64,000 nt of DNA from Inia geoffrensis (Eukaryota; Chordata; Mammalia; Artiodactyla; Iniidae), in assembly GCA_036417435.1 (NCBI GenBank), contig CM070913.1:16646680-16710679 (forward strand), read 5' to 3'. Positions within the stretch are counted from its first letter, which is position 1; each line of letters starts with the position of its first letter. A program made the translations under genes and the position numbers. Under the pieces are notes generated by a model. That model was not told where the DNA came from. It did not search any database and saw only the letters and a program-made list of their open reading frames with translations. Of the stretch, positions 1 through 12,188 are shown piece by piece.

Positions 1-689
1 GGGCCTTTTGAAAAACAAATAGAAAGTTCAACAAATGTTAGGAAACCTACCACCTCTTATTCTCCTATGTCAAAGACTGATGCTGTACAAATGACCCAGC
101 TGAAAATAAATGCCACAAACCAAGCAGATGCAGAAACGCCCCAGCACCCAGCGTCACAAGCAGAATCTCAGTCTGGCCAGGGAAGGTGAATATAAAAACA
201 GTGCCTCACTATTAACCTCATCTTTTTTTTTTTCTTCTCTGTTGTGACAAAGCTTAATAATAACTTACACAAATAAAATTGTTTTTGTCATTACTCTCCA
301 TGAAGAGATTTCCCCCAAATGTGGAAGACATATTTTGGATGGTCTCACTGAAATACCAACAGCATACAGGAAATACCAGGAGCCTTCCCTCCACCCACAG
401 GGTACCTTCAGAGATCCTGAGACAGGCACAGTGGCCCATTACAGGGATTTCAATGAAAATAGAGATTTCAAATATGAGCAACAAATTGAAAGTCACAAGG
501 GAGGATTTGTGACTCACGCTCCTTCTCCCGTGGGCAGTTGTATTGGGGATATTCCTAGATGGGTGGTGGCAGGGATTTATTTGCCTATTAATTCCCCCAA
601 GCGACTTGGGCAAGTACAGCTAGTATTCCATTCACTAACTAGCCAGATTGACCCATGTTCTCCATTCCCTCTAAAATACACAGACATGA

Positions 690-1278
690 TCCAGCAATCC
701 CACTCCTGGGCGTATATCCAGAGAAAACTATGGTTGGAAAGGATACATGCACCCCAATGTTCATTGCAGTGCTGTTTACAAGAGCCAAGACCTGGAAACA
801 ACCTAAATGTCCATCAACAGATGAATGGATAAAGAAAATCCATTGTGGTACATATACACAGTGGAATGTTACTCAGCCATTAAAAAGAATGAAATAATGC
901 CATTTGCAGCAACGTGGATGGACCTAAAGATTATCATACTAAATGAAGTTAAGTGAAATTGTTTACAAAATAGAAATAGACTCATACACTTAGAAAACAA
1001 ACTTAAGGTTACCAAAGGGGAAAGGTGGAGGGGGGGATAAACTGGGGGTTTGGGATTGACATATACACGCTACTATATTTAAAATAGATAACCAACCGAG
1101 ACCTGTATAGCATACATAACTCTACTCAACGTTCGCAATAACCTAAATTGGGAAAGAATTTGAAAAAGAATAAATATATGTATATGTATAACTGAACCAC
1201 TTTGCTGTACACCTGAAACTAACACAACATTGTGAATCAACTATCCTCCAATATAAAATAAAAATTAAAAAAAAACAT
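690..1278 (+). mobile_element. L1 LINE 3' end
   Basis: The text reads as the end of L1 ORF2 and 3' UTR in sense: atcccactcctgggcgtat, then the P-S-T-D-E-W-I-K-K type peptide, the T-Q-P-L-K-R-M equivalent of the YYSAIKRN motif, then the typical tail (accactttgctgtacacctg) and an A-rich end at about 1260-1278. It is 5'-truncated and diverged. Confidence 0.85.
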
Positions 1279-1412
1279 AGGTGTTCATAACATCGAGCAT
1301 ACTCTATGCTACAGGTCTACTCTCTATTATGCCTATGTCTTTCTGCTCTCACCAAGTTAGTTCTTAAGTCTGTTTTTAACTAGTTGAACCTATTAGGAAA
1401 TCTAATGAAATA

Positions 1413-1948
1413 CAAGCGTACCTTGTCTTCTTGCTCTTGGGTTTATTGTGCTTTGAAAATACTGTGTTTTTTACAAGTTGAAGGTCTGTGGCAACCCTGC
1501 ATTGTCAGATGATGGTTAGCATTTTTGGCAATAAAGTTTTTTTTTGGTTTTTTTTGCAGTACGCGGGCCTCTCACTGTTGTGGCCTCTCCCATTGCGGAG
1601 CACAGGCTCCGGACGCGCAGGCTCAGCGGCCATGGCTCGTGGGCCCAGCCGCTCTGCGGCATGTGAGATCTTCCCGGACCGGGGCACGAACCCGTGTCCC
1701 CTGCATCGGCAGGCGGACTCTCAACCACTGTGCCACCAGGGAAGCCCGGCAATAAAGTATTTTTAAACTGAGTATGTACATTATTTTTTTAGACATGCCA
1801 TTGCACACTTAATAGACTACAGTAGAGTGTAAACATAACTTTATATGCACTGGGAAACCAAAAAAATTCATGTGACTCACTTTATTGTGGTGTTTGCTTT
1901 ATTGCAGTGGTCTGGAACTGAACCTGCAGTATCTCCAAGGTCTGTCTG
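1413..1948 (+). mobile_element. Tigger-type (pogo/TcMar) DNA transposon, internally deleted, split by a SINE
   Basis: The left end begins CAAGCGTACCTTG after a TA dinucleotide; the right end finishes in the inverted form CCAAGGTCTGTCTG before TA. Terminal segments rich in ttattgtg and caaccctgcattg match Tigger1 ends as I recall them. The transposase interior is missing, so this is a non-autonomous deletion copy. A CHR-2 SINE interrupts it at 1538-1747. Confidence 0.75.
1538..1747 (-). mobile_element. CHR-2 SINE, short (deletion) form
   Basis: A tRNA-Glu-derived SINE in reverse: poly(T), GCAGTACGCGGGCC, ... CACCAGGGAAGCCC. An 11-base target-site duplication GGCAATAAAGT flanks it (1527-1537 and 1748-1758). 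The host site is the Tigger element. Confidence 0.93.
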
Positions 1949-2983
1949 TATGTAAAGTTGCGAAATGTAAGTAAGTGAAAAAAAGGCAAATGTTTCTAAG
2001 AAAACTGAATGCTTTGCAAGGACCCAAATAAATGTGAGCCACTAAACACAAAACGAAAGACATCAGCAAGCTGCTGAACTGGTGTGTGGTGGCGTGGACA
2101 AGGCAGCTGTTAAAAGAAAAAAGTAAAAAGACTTTAAAAATGCAGAAGGAGTTTGCATTCAGACTTGTTATGCCTGGAAATTAAGATGGTGTGGTTAACG
2201 TGAAAAAGGCTCAGGAAATTATATTCAGCCAACACATATGTCCCTATACTAAAAAAATCAATGTGTGAATGCAAGTTATATGTTTTAAGTTTAAAAAGAT
2301 GTTGAAGAGGTGAACTTGTAAATGACTTTTTCAAGTAACTCAACAGCTGCTAACTGAGAGCTGATATAAGGTCTCTACTGTAGCAGCAGCAGCATGAATG
2401 AGCATAATAACTACCACAGAAGTCTTCCTAGTTGAGGGATCACTAGTTAACAGAAAAAGTCAAAGTGAGAAATCAAAAGTAATATGTGTATACCATAAAC
2501 CATATTCCAAGTTAAAATGTACTGTTTAAAAATAAAAAATATAAAAAATAAAATACCATGATTATTTAGTAAGAGCAGCAAATTTAAGTTGCTTTAAAGT
2601 ATGATGTTTTTCTTGGTATAATTCCTTTAGCTTTTTATTATTACAACATTGAAGAACGACATGGTTCTGTTGTTCTTCAGTATCTTGTAAACCTACACAC
2701 AGGGCAGTGCTAGCCACTGCGTGATTGATTTATGGTCTTGAATTTAATATCTTTTTTGTCCTCTTCGTATGGATTTATCTGTTTATGTCATGGTATATAT
2801 AATTTCTCCATCATTTAAAATTTTATTTTCCAACAAATCATCATCATGACTCCATTGTTGTTTACCTTCCTCGTCAGAATCTTCAGTTTGTCTGAACTCA
2901 GATAAAACCCCTTTTTTTTTTTTTTAACCATTATCTTACACATCAAGATTTTGTGTTAAACTTTTCTTAAGAATTTCATTCCA

Positions 2984-3116
2984 GGGGACTTCCCTGGCAG
3001 TCCAGTGGTTAAGACTCCACGCTTCCAACATAAGGGGCATGGGTTTGATCCCTGGTCAGGGAACTAAGATCCCACATGCCGTGCAGTCAAAAACCAAAAA
3101 AAAAAAAAAAAAAAAC
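2984..3116 (+). mobile_element. CHR-1-like short tRNA SINE
   Basis: Starts gggacttccctggcagtcca, has the tRNA-like B-box region (ggtttgatccctggtcagg) and ends in a poly(A). The target duplication TTCATTCCA is at 2975-2983 and 3117-3125. Confidence 0.88.
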
Positions 3117-4984
3117 TTCATTCCATGCCTTTGCCTCATGGTCAACAATATATTTTTGATATATTATCCTTATTTTCTATTTTTTTTTCCAAAATGGAAC
3201 TCAAACCCTTTTTCCTAAGAAATATATTTAAACATCTCATAATTCTTTGATCCACAGGCTGGATCAAGAATATTATTCTTGCGGGGGACACAGTAGGGAG
3301 GGGAGGACCAAAAACAGGCCTTTAAACTCCTGACGAATAGGATGTAAAGAAAAGCTACCTAGAAAGAGTATGAGATTCTCAATTTTATTCTTCATGTGTT
3401 TCTTCATGGAAAGTACAATTAATGACAGAAACTACCTTCGATCAAGTCCAAGTGTGTTCCATTCACACTGACTTTTATGAGAGTAGTAAACTGGTACAGA
3501 CTAAACTTGAAAAAGCTCTACTTATTTGCCAGTAACAGTAAGTGACAGCAGAGCCATCTTCAGGGGCATGTGACCTGTGCAGTCGCACAGGGCCCTGCGC
3601 TCAGAAGGGCCCCGTGCTTGTTTAATGTTCTGTTGTCATCATCTTGAAATTCTTACTAATTTTTGCACAAGGGGCTTCATATATTCACTTCTCACTGGGC
3701 TCTGGAAACTTTGTAGCAGATGGCAGACAGCTATAAGGAGTGCTGCTCTGTTTCCCCCTCCCCCCCTCACTGATGCTCTAATTTAATGCTACTCTTTTTG
3801 GAGGTAACATCTTATACCTTGGACATGTTTCAATATTGCAGACACATTTGCCGATCTAATTTTCTCTACTGATAAAGAACTCAACCTTCGGTAAAACTCT
3901 GAGTTGCAGAGGCCACCCACCAATGCTCCTAAAATGTGGACTCTATGATACGTGTCCCTGGTGTTCAAGCCACTTGCCACCTGCTATAAAACTTTCAACA
4001 CCCACTTTCTGATAGAGAACTGAGGCTTGTCCCTTTGAGAAAAGGTCTGCTGACTGTATCAATTATACCTGTCAGGCTTTGCCTCCGATCTCGTTTTGGT
4101 TTCTTTAAAGTGAAATGAGAACCAAGCCAGCTGCCAAGCAGTCTAAGTGCAGAATCCTTCTAGAGTTTTATTGCCTCAACCTTTCATCACCTCACCCTCT
4201 CAACTTCAACAGCAAAAAGATTTTAGCAGCTCATTCTTTGAATCTTCCTGAAGCACTTCATAGTTTCATAGAAATAATTCTCATGCTTATCAACTTCATT
4301 TTTTCTTTTTTAACCAGTTAATGCAACAGTTATAGTTTTAAATTACAACAGGATCAGCTCACACTCATAAGACTGGGCAGACCTATGGATTTTAGTACGC
4401 GCGGACATTCTCTTGGCGGGAGCAGAAGGTCTGGGGTGTCCTAGAGTGACCCATTAGTTGTGAGTAATCAGTGTGCTGTCGGCTTCCATCAGGTCACTCT
4501 ACAGAGGTTAGGAGGATGTGGGCTAATCTATGGTTAAGTGAAGCTAGATTAAGATTAAGTTAGATCACTATTATAATACTAATAGTGATGGAACACCTCA
4601 AATCCAGAATTTACTGCATGCTCCCTCTGTGCCAGGCTGGCTGCATTACAAACACCAGCTCGCAGTTCCTCCGCATGTGAGCATTCCAGGCTTGCTTTTT
4701 CCCCCTCTACTGACTGACGTAGCTTCAGGGATGAAAACTGTCTAACAGCCTTCTTTCTCCAGCCTCATCACAATACAGACTCACCTGCAAAAGTAATCTA
4801 CTAACATCCATGGCATCCTAGTCTCACCTGTCTCAACTTCAATAGCAAAGAGGTTTTAGCAGCTTAGAGTGGTGTTTCACTCTCTGAAGAGCATGACTGG
4901 TGACTAAAAGGGTGGTGGTTTCAGTGGCTGCCTGAGTACAGGAGGGACAGAAATGGGGTTGGGACAGAGGAGAGTGCAGGACCC

Positions 4985-5160
4985 TGAAAGCTCTGGTCCT
5001 GCCCTGGCTCAGCCTCCACTAGCTGTGGAATTGGGACAAACTACATAACAGCTCGGTCTGCTCTTTATGAAATGAGCATCAATTTTCAAGCCCAGCTAGC
5101 CTGGCAGCATGCAGCTGCCCAGAGCAGGCATATGATAAATGAATGAATAAATGAATGTGT
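4985..5160 (+). mobile_element. MIR SINE, diverged
   Basis: MIR-like order: gctctggtcctgccctggct, agctgtggaattgggac, then a degenerate tail ending near a GAAT-rich segment at about 5140-5160. No target duplication is discernible at this age. Confidence 0.5.
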
Positions 5161-6439
5161 GAATAGCCAGCAGGATGGCATAGGGTCAAACGAGACAGTG
5201 GATTTGAAAATGCTTGGGAAATAGCACAGAATTTCTCACAGGTACAATGCTGGCATTATTACTCCCAGAATGTAATGTCTGTGCTCATGGAACTCCCCAG
5301 GAAACGAGATTTGGGAAACGTACTGAGCGGTCATGTTATCTTTCCATCCCTGTCTTGTTGAAGGACTTCAAAATACCTTGAAGACTGAAAGGGCACTTAC
5401 TTCTAGCAATCTAACCAGCTTTTATTTTCTTTGCTGAAATAATCCATCATTCTGACTGTCTCTGGTTTGAACACTCATCTATGTAATTCTACACAAATCC
5501 CCCACCATCTCATTTCTCATCGTGCAAGTCAGCAGCTAGTTGAAGGTAGCACTAGAGTAGGGCAAGGTTTTGAATGAGTTGGTAATATCCTTACCCTGTA
5601 TTATGCCTCAGTCCTGAACTGTCCTTGTTTACAAACAGTCCTTCCTTGAAATCAGCTTTCTGCCTTTCAGAGGGTTTTACACGGTTGTGTGAACGGACCT
5701 GAGAGGCCAAGGCCCTGAGAGGGCAAGTCAAAAGGACCCCATGTCAGCAAGGTGGGTGCTGCGGGCCCCCTCATCAGCATGGTTGCCGGGGTTTCCGGAA
5801 GGGGAACATGCCCGGAAGGGGTAGCCCTCTCCACTGAGAGCCAAGGAAACCCCAGGACGTTCTGATGTCAGCGGAGACCTTCTCCCTTGCTGGTGGGGCT
5901 GGTTAAGGGGGGAACGTGGAAAGGGAGGGATGGGGTGCATGAGGCTTGTCCAAGATGCCTTAAGAAGGCTTAAGGCTTTCATAGGTCCCATTAGTCCACA
6001 GACCTCTGGGAACATGAACAAAGCCAGGCCCGTCACTTCCCTCTTCCCTACTCTCCGAAGCTGTCTTTCCGCCAGCTTTCCCCAGCAAGCTGCCTCTGGC
6101 ATTTATTTTAGTTTTATTTTACTTTCCAAAAAAGATGGGGTTGGAGGCACGTGGAAGAAAGAGCTTTCCTCCCAAAAGAACCGGTGACAGTGAAAACAGT
6201 AACTTCCTGAGACAACTGGCAGAAGAAAGGGGACTCAGAGGTCAAAGTAGCCATCACCTCCTGCACAGACACTAGCGCCCCTTCCCATGGAATCTTCTGG
6301 GCCTGGCCTGGCCACTGCCCTGCACTCAGCCTGAGGAGCCAATGATCCCAGCCCGAGTTTGCCCTTATTCTACAGCACACTGAGGATTCTCCAGTGCATG
6401 GTAAACAAATGAAATCCGTAACATTGGCACTGATTTATG

Positions 6440-6610
6440 GGGAGACAGTGCCATGGCTGAAGGCATAGGCTTCAGAATCAGTTGAGTCATGGTTTCATCG
6501 CTGACTCGCTGTGTGGTCCTGGGCGAGGAACTTGCCCATAGGATTCCTGTGAGGAAGTGGGAAGGTAATACCTACACGAAGCACTTAGCCAGCACCTGGT
6601 AACTAATACC
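6440..6610 (+). mobile_element. MIR SINE
   Basis: Order matches MIR: ataggcttcagaatcagttg, cgctgactcgctgtgtggtc, ctgggcgaggaacttgccc and taatacctacacgaagcactt. Confidence 0.75.
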
Positions 6611-8141
6611 TATGATGTCATTGATAAAAATGCAACCTTCAGGATGTCAGAACAGGCTTAATGTGTCTCTGAACACAAGGGGATTGATAGACTTCTATGT
6701 GAAGGCTACCCAAAAGGATGATTTGAGAACTAGCGTGACATGAGGGTTTTTATTAAATTAGAAAATCTGAAGAGTTTCTAACATTTAAAATGGGTTGGTT
6801 GGCTTAACATTAATATTTAACGTGACTTAGCTAGAAGAATTTTCAGGTCACTTGAGAGAGTTAAAAATAGCCTTTTAAGTCAACAGAAACAATGAATAAA
6901 TGAAGTATCTCATCATGACCAGAAAGATGTTTATAGTTTGCTCAGTCCCTGCTTTGCATAGCAGGCCCGGTGGAATCCCTATTTCTCCAGCAGAGAGAAC
7001 AAAATTCCTTTTAAGAACTCAATCCTTGACACAATTTACATTTTTTAAGCAAGGTAATGCATACTTGTCTTCTCAAAGGCTTATTATGTTGTTTAAAATG
7101 TATAACGTATGAATATTAAATCACAAGCACTACAGCAAATAATATCACCCAATTGTCATGTAGATTTTCCTCCAAGGAAGAGAACTAAAAATATACACAA
7201 ATCCACTCAAATTACCCAGAGGCTATATTGGGTTCTTCTGGAATTTTTTTAAAACTGATTTTATATTTAACCCATATGCTTCTCATGTGATTTTCCTTTT
7301 TATGGAAATGTAAGATCTGTTTCAGGCATTTGGAAGAAACTGGGTCTATGATGATATGGGAAGGGAAACAGTATTTAATAGTTCCATTCTGAATCATGCT
7401 TGAAAATTACTTAGAATGGGTGACAAATGAAACCCTTCCAAAATTAAAAGAGAAGGAAGGGAAGTAGGGCTAAACTAAAAGATACAGTGAACAACTTTTT
7501 CTTATATTTTGAAATAATGCATTGACCTTTAGCATTAATGAATGCTGAATTTTATTACCAAATACTTGAATTAAAAAATATTTTTAACTTATAGAATCAG
7601 TGAGCTAATACCTGCCCTTACGATACTTAGCTAAAAGTCAAACACAAGTTAGTGGATGGCATTGCAACAGGACAGAGAAGAAAGTTAGAAACAGAGGACT
7701 GTCCTTTGCTCAGGGGGAGGGGAGGAAGGGGAAGAAAACTGGGGTAAGAGAACGTTTATCTGTCTTTCAGGATGGAAGTGGATGGTCAAGAACAGTCATT
7801 TCAGGACGGGGTGGGGCCCAGGGATGGGAGACCAACGGTGGGGGATGTGGGAGTCAGGCGTGTACCCTCATCCTCCAGTGCCCTTGGCTCCCCGGCATTA
7901 GCCTAGGTATGTCTTTGCCACTTGGATGGACCAGCACATCCTTTTTTCTGCCATCTCTGCCTCCTCTGCCCAGGACACCTAAGTCTGCCCAGGACAGCTA
8001 GCGGCCATCCTTCCATCCCCTGCCTGGCCCCCTGCTCCCCTGAACAGACCGAAGAGGTAGGAGGCTGAGAGTGAGTTAGGGAACAAACAGGAAGCTATGG
8101 GCTCTTATTCCTTTAGTTATTCATGACTGGATGGATGGAGG

Positions 8142-8162
8142 AATGAATGAATGAATGAATGA
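8142..8162 (+). repeat. GAAT simple repeat
   Basis: About five tandem tetranucleotide GAAT units in intron 9. Confidence 0.85.
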
Positions 8163-11100
8163 GCTTATGAACATTTATTCATTTATACTGTGAGTAAGCT
8201 GCCATGGGAGAGACTAGAAGGATCGGGAGTGGTGAAGGTCACGGGAATGCCTACCAACTAACTGTTCGTGGCTGCCTGGAGATGGCTGTTGATAAAGGGA
8301 TGAGTGTGCTGGGCTCGGTGAGAAAGATGCCAAGACGAATTACGAGGGGCTGCCGAGGGCACGGAAGGGGAGAGTGGCCACCCAGGCAGCCAACGTGCGT
8401 CCCTGGTTTAGGAAGCAGCATTTGAGCTGGGATGTGAAGGTCAGGAGGAGCTGGGTGCTCTGGAAAAGGGGACCGTGCGGGGACAGGGTGGCCACACTCG
8501 GGGAGGCCTGTTACGGTGCAGAAGCAAGAAAGTGAGAGATTCCCACTAAAAACGGCTGAGGCTGGCGTTGGCCAAACTTTGGTGGGTGAGCAGGTGAAGA
8601 GGATGCAGGTTGGGGGTGCTGGCCATGGAGGGCCTTGCTTTCCCAAATTATTGATTCTTTTTGTGTTGTCCATTCCTAGCACCAATCCCTACTTGTTTTC
8701 CAAGCTTTCCCAAGTCTCCGTGTCTCAGTGGACCCTCAGTAAAGATTTGATAGAGAATCATGTAGCTGGTGCTCATGAAGAATCGTTGTGGGCCCTGAGA
8801 ACAAACACCTCTCTCCAGTTCATAAGTGTCTGAACCAATTAAGTGATCTCAGGAGCCAGAAGCAAGTCACAGGCCAACTAGTGGTACATTAATCATAAGA
8901 AGTTTGTTTTTTCACATGACATCATTTTCTAGACACAGAATTCTCCAAACTCCAGGTGAAAGGGCTTATAACCAAGGTAACCACCGTCATGTCATCAGGA
9001 TAATTTAAGACGTAAATCAAGACATGGTTACGCAAAACAAAACCACAAGTATGTTTTCCCCTTTCATTGGCTTTTGCTGATAACCCTCCTTGTGCTTTAA
9101 GAGCTGTGACACTGCTAAACACCGACTTAGCGTCGGGTATTATTTTTGAAAGATAGGCTTGTAGAGCTGTTTGAAGAACAATCATCCTCTTCAAAAGGAA
9201 GCTGGGTGCAAAGGAGATACTGTTCCCTACTTAGGTGGTGCCCAACCCTGTCATTTCTGCAGAAACCACTTGATTTGGTTGTAAGTTTTTTTCTTCTTCA
9301 GTACTCACATATAAAAATCCAAAAGCCAATAAAAAGGTCACCTCCCTCAAGTCCTGAGAGCACAGTGGCTTTCAGGAGATCATGTAGAATTAACCATTAA
9401 CCCCACCCAAGCTCCATCCTCTTTCACACATTTTATAGAAGATAAACTATGAAAATTAAAAAAAAAAAGCAATAATGAGAAAGTGCTATTTTGACCAGGA
9501 ATCAGAGGGCCTGTTTATGTCGAAGTAATTGTGGAGAGACCTGCACAGCCTCAAAAATCAGTCTGGCTGCCACTTCTCCTCAGGCGAACATGAATTTGGC
9601 CCACTTGCTGGCAACTCTCTACAGATGTTCTACATGGCTGAGCACCAGATTAAGACAGAAAAAGCAGTGTCAACTTTTTGCAAATTAATACCACTTAGTT
9701 GATGACACACTTTTTTTTTTTTTTCTTCTTTCCATGCCTAGATTTTAGTGCTGGAGAAAAGAAAGAAAAAAAAGCAGAGATGGGCACTGCTTTAACTCCT
9801 TATAGGAGAGCTCGGATCCGCCTTTTTGGTTTCATGACACAACGAAAAAATTGATCTCTTTCACTTTGGACAGTGCTGTTCTTCCAAGAACTGCTGCTGC
9901 TTTTCACACAGCAGCAAACATCACCTTCCTGATGTTAGCAACTGAAAAACAGGTCTGTCCCCTGGCAGTGTCACAAGACGTGGCAGCTGCCAAACTGAGG
10001 TTCCACCTCCCTCCTCCCCACACCCCCAAATACTCGTGTTCTCTCTGTGTGTGCAACAAGTGGGAAGAAAATTAACCTGTAGAAAAGAAAGAGAACAATA
10101 CAAACGAACCATAGAGCCAAACTTTTAGACACGGAAATTACTTAAAATCTTTGAAAAAATAAGTTGAGGTCTTCTGGAGGAAAAACACATCAGTTCTTTG
10201 AAAAATATCCCCAAGCCCACCTCCTCCTTTCAGTCTGACTGAGAACTGATAGAGAATTTACACCTCAGTGAATCTGTGTAGTTGCAGCAAAACCACAAAC
10301 CTCGGAGAACAGATTCAAATTCATTGTTCTACCCAATAAGCCAGGAGCCACCATCAGCATGGGGCAAAACAGTCTCCATTTAGGGCCCGATTGAGCTACC
10401 TCATGGTTCTAAAATAATTCAAAGACCAGCTGCTAGACCCGGTGGCAGTCTAAATAAAGAGGCAGGAAAGAAAAAGAAAAAGCATCCCAGGATAAAGGTG
10501 GTCCATGAACGGGCTTTGTGGTTTTAGAGTTTGGGAGGATTCTGTGAAGCCCCTTAAATAGTACATATGCATATATTCATTTTTCTGGAGAGAGGGTCTA
10601 TAGCTTTCAGAAAATTCTGAGAGATCCCTGACCACCCCCTTCCCGTAATACAGCAAATAATCCCCGGAACCAGAGGAAGCCCTCACCATCAGCAGAAAAG
10701 TTCCCTGTAACTACATAATAAAACAGAGGATGTTTTACCTTCGCAGAAAAAAGTTATAATATTACAACCGGTGGGCTATTCACGCTCAAGCAGTGGTGCA
10801 GCAATAAATCTCTATAATGATTTAAAATTGTAAAACCATCCTCCTGGTTCCATAAATATATCCTATGCAATGTTCATAAAAGCGGCTTCTCATAAAAAGC
10901 ATCAAAGGACAGCCACTGCCTCATTAATTTGGCCCAGAATCAACAAGCTACACTCAATAAATATTAATTAATCAACGATTAACTAAACAATTTTGTTTGT
11001 TGTCCTGAAATTTCTAAGAGCTTTTCTAGGGGGAGATTTGAGGCCTAGGTCGCTTTAAAGAAAAAACCCCAACCCGGAAACCTGAGGGAACGTCTTGACT

Positions 11101-11431
11101 TCAGCCAGTCCTGCAGTCAATGTTGGCACTGTCTTCAGGGGTCAATGTGGGGATTTGAGGTCGAATGCCATTGTGAGAAGCCTGAATGCAAAAGGGCATG
11201 GGGCACGTATAAACCAAGAGAGAGAGCCCCAGGGGTACAATGCACAGACCCAACATGTGGACGGACTCAAAACCCAGCCTGTAAAGAGGCTTATCAGGAG
11301 GAAATGCTCAAGCTGAACTTTTCCCATGTTAGCGTACCTCTTTCCTGAACGGCACGTGACACTTGTCCCCAGATACTGCACAGAAACCAGGCCTTTTTGC
11401 TCAGAAGGGAGAAACCAGCAGAGTCACTTAC

Positions 11432-12188
11432 CTGATGCAGGTGGCTGGTCACTGGAAGGGCCTCCAGAGCCGGGACCTCCCCTCATGGAGCTGGGAAGCC
11501 GTGCATCAGTCCCATCCATGGGCTGCCCTCCCGCCTCTGCCCCATCAGCTGCTTCGGGAGGAAGGCCCATGCCATAGGCGCTCTGGGGCAAGGGTCCCCT
11601 TTGGGGGCAACCCATCAGGGGTTCGCGGTCCTCCCCGGCAGGGTTCCTGCAGCCTGCACAGCCATCTGCAGAGTTGGAGCTCGCTGCCCAGTGGGGGCAA
11701 TTGCCACCCTCCACTTCTCTTTGCAAGTACTTTTCGGAGGACATAGGAATCCAGTCAGTCCTGCACAGAGGCTCAGCGAAGTGGCAGCTTTCGGAATCCA
11801 CCAAGCTCTCTGTCCCAGTGAAGCACTGGCTTAGACTGTCATTCTCTCCCACCTCCAGGGGTTCAGGGAAAGGCGGTGTGGATGTGCTTCCAGTCTGAGT
11901 GAAGAACAATATAGAGTCTGGGGTCCGGGGGGCTCTGTCCACGTATTCGTCTTCCGTGGGAATCTGCCTGAAGGGGTCGCCCTCAATCTCGCTGACCAGG
12001 GTGAGCATCCCGGCATCTTCTCCTGGCACACAGGGACCACCACCTGCACACGCACCTCCACTGTCAGGACAGCACATATCTTCAGAAAACATCTTCTGTT
12101 CCAGAGTCAGCAGTAAGACACCCTCACAGATTTCACGCTGACTAGGGGCTTCCACACGAGCGCAGCTAAGATTGCTGCCTGAGGACTC
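11432..12188 (-). CDS. TNFRSF11A: TNFRSF11A exon 9: main cytoplasmic signalling region
   Basis: This 757-base exon encodes residues 261-512 plus one base. It carries the TRAF6-binding motif P-T-E-D-E-Y (residues 337-342) and the membrane-proximal TRAF motif P-F-P-E-P (366-370; human P-F-S-E-P), followed by [16 protein letters not shown], which is strongly conserved. The first ~20 residues diverge from human until [10 protein letters not shown]. The C-terminal third is Gly/Pro/Ala-rich. The acceptor is CAGCAG with two tandem AGs; use of the upstream one would add one Gln. The donor is TCAG|GTAAGT (phase 1), which confirms that a further exon exists. No stop occurs in frame. Confidence 0.95.

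Larger units (their letters stand above)
1..11431 (-). other. TNFRSF11A intron 9 (partial)
   Basis: This is the intron downstream of exon 9, cut by the window edge. I recognise the L1, Tigger, SINE and MIR pieces listed separately. I see nothing identifiable in 1-660, 1960-2970, 3130-4980, 5170-6430 or 6610-11431, apart from a short GAAT tract near 8142-8162. The segment at about 3545-3690 looks like a diverged interspersed repeat that I cannot name. I searched for the last coding exon and did not see it. Confidence 0.8.

Noticed and set aside
1505..1766. Recurring 60-110 codon frames in both directions with motifs such as [12 protein letters not shown]
   Set aside because: The same peptides recur wherever a CHR-2 SINE occurs; they are translations of the SINE, not genes.
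5728..6102. Possible terminal RANK exon in the left part of the window
   Set aside because: None of the open minus-strand frames left of 11432 carries the expected conserved C-terminal motifs of RANK.
8251..8685. 144-codon minus-strand open frame in intron 9
   Set aside because: Proline/serine-rich translation without family resemblance, splice context or conserved motif; likely chance.
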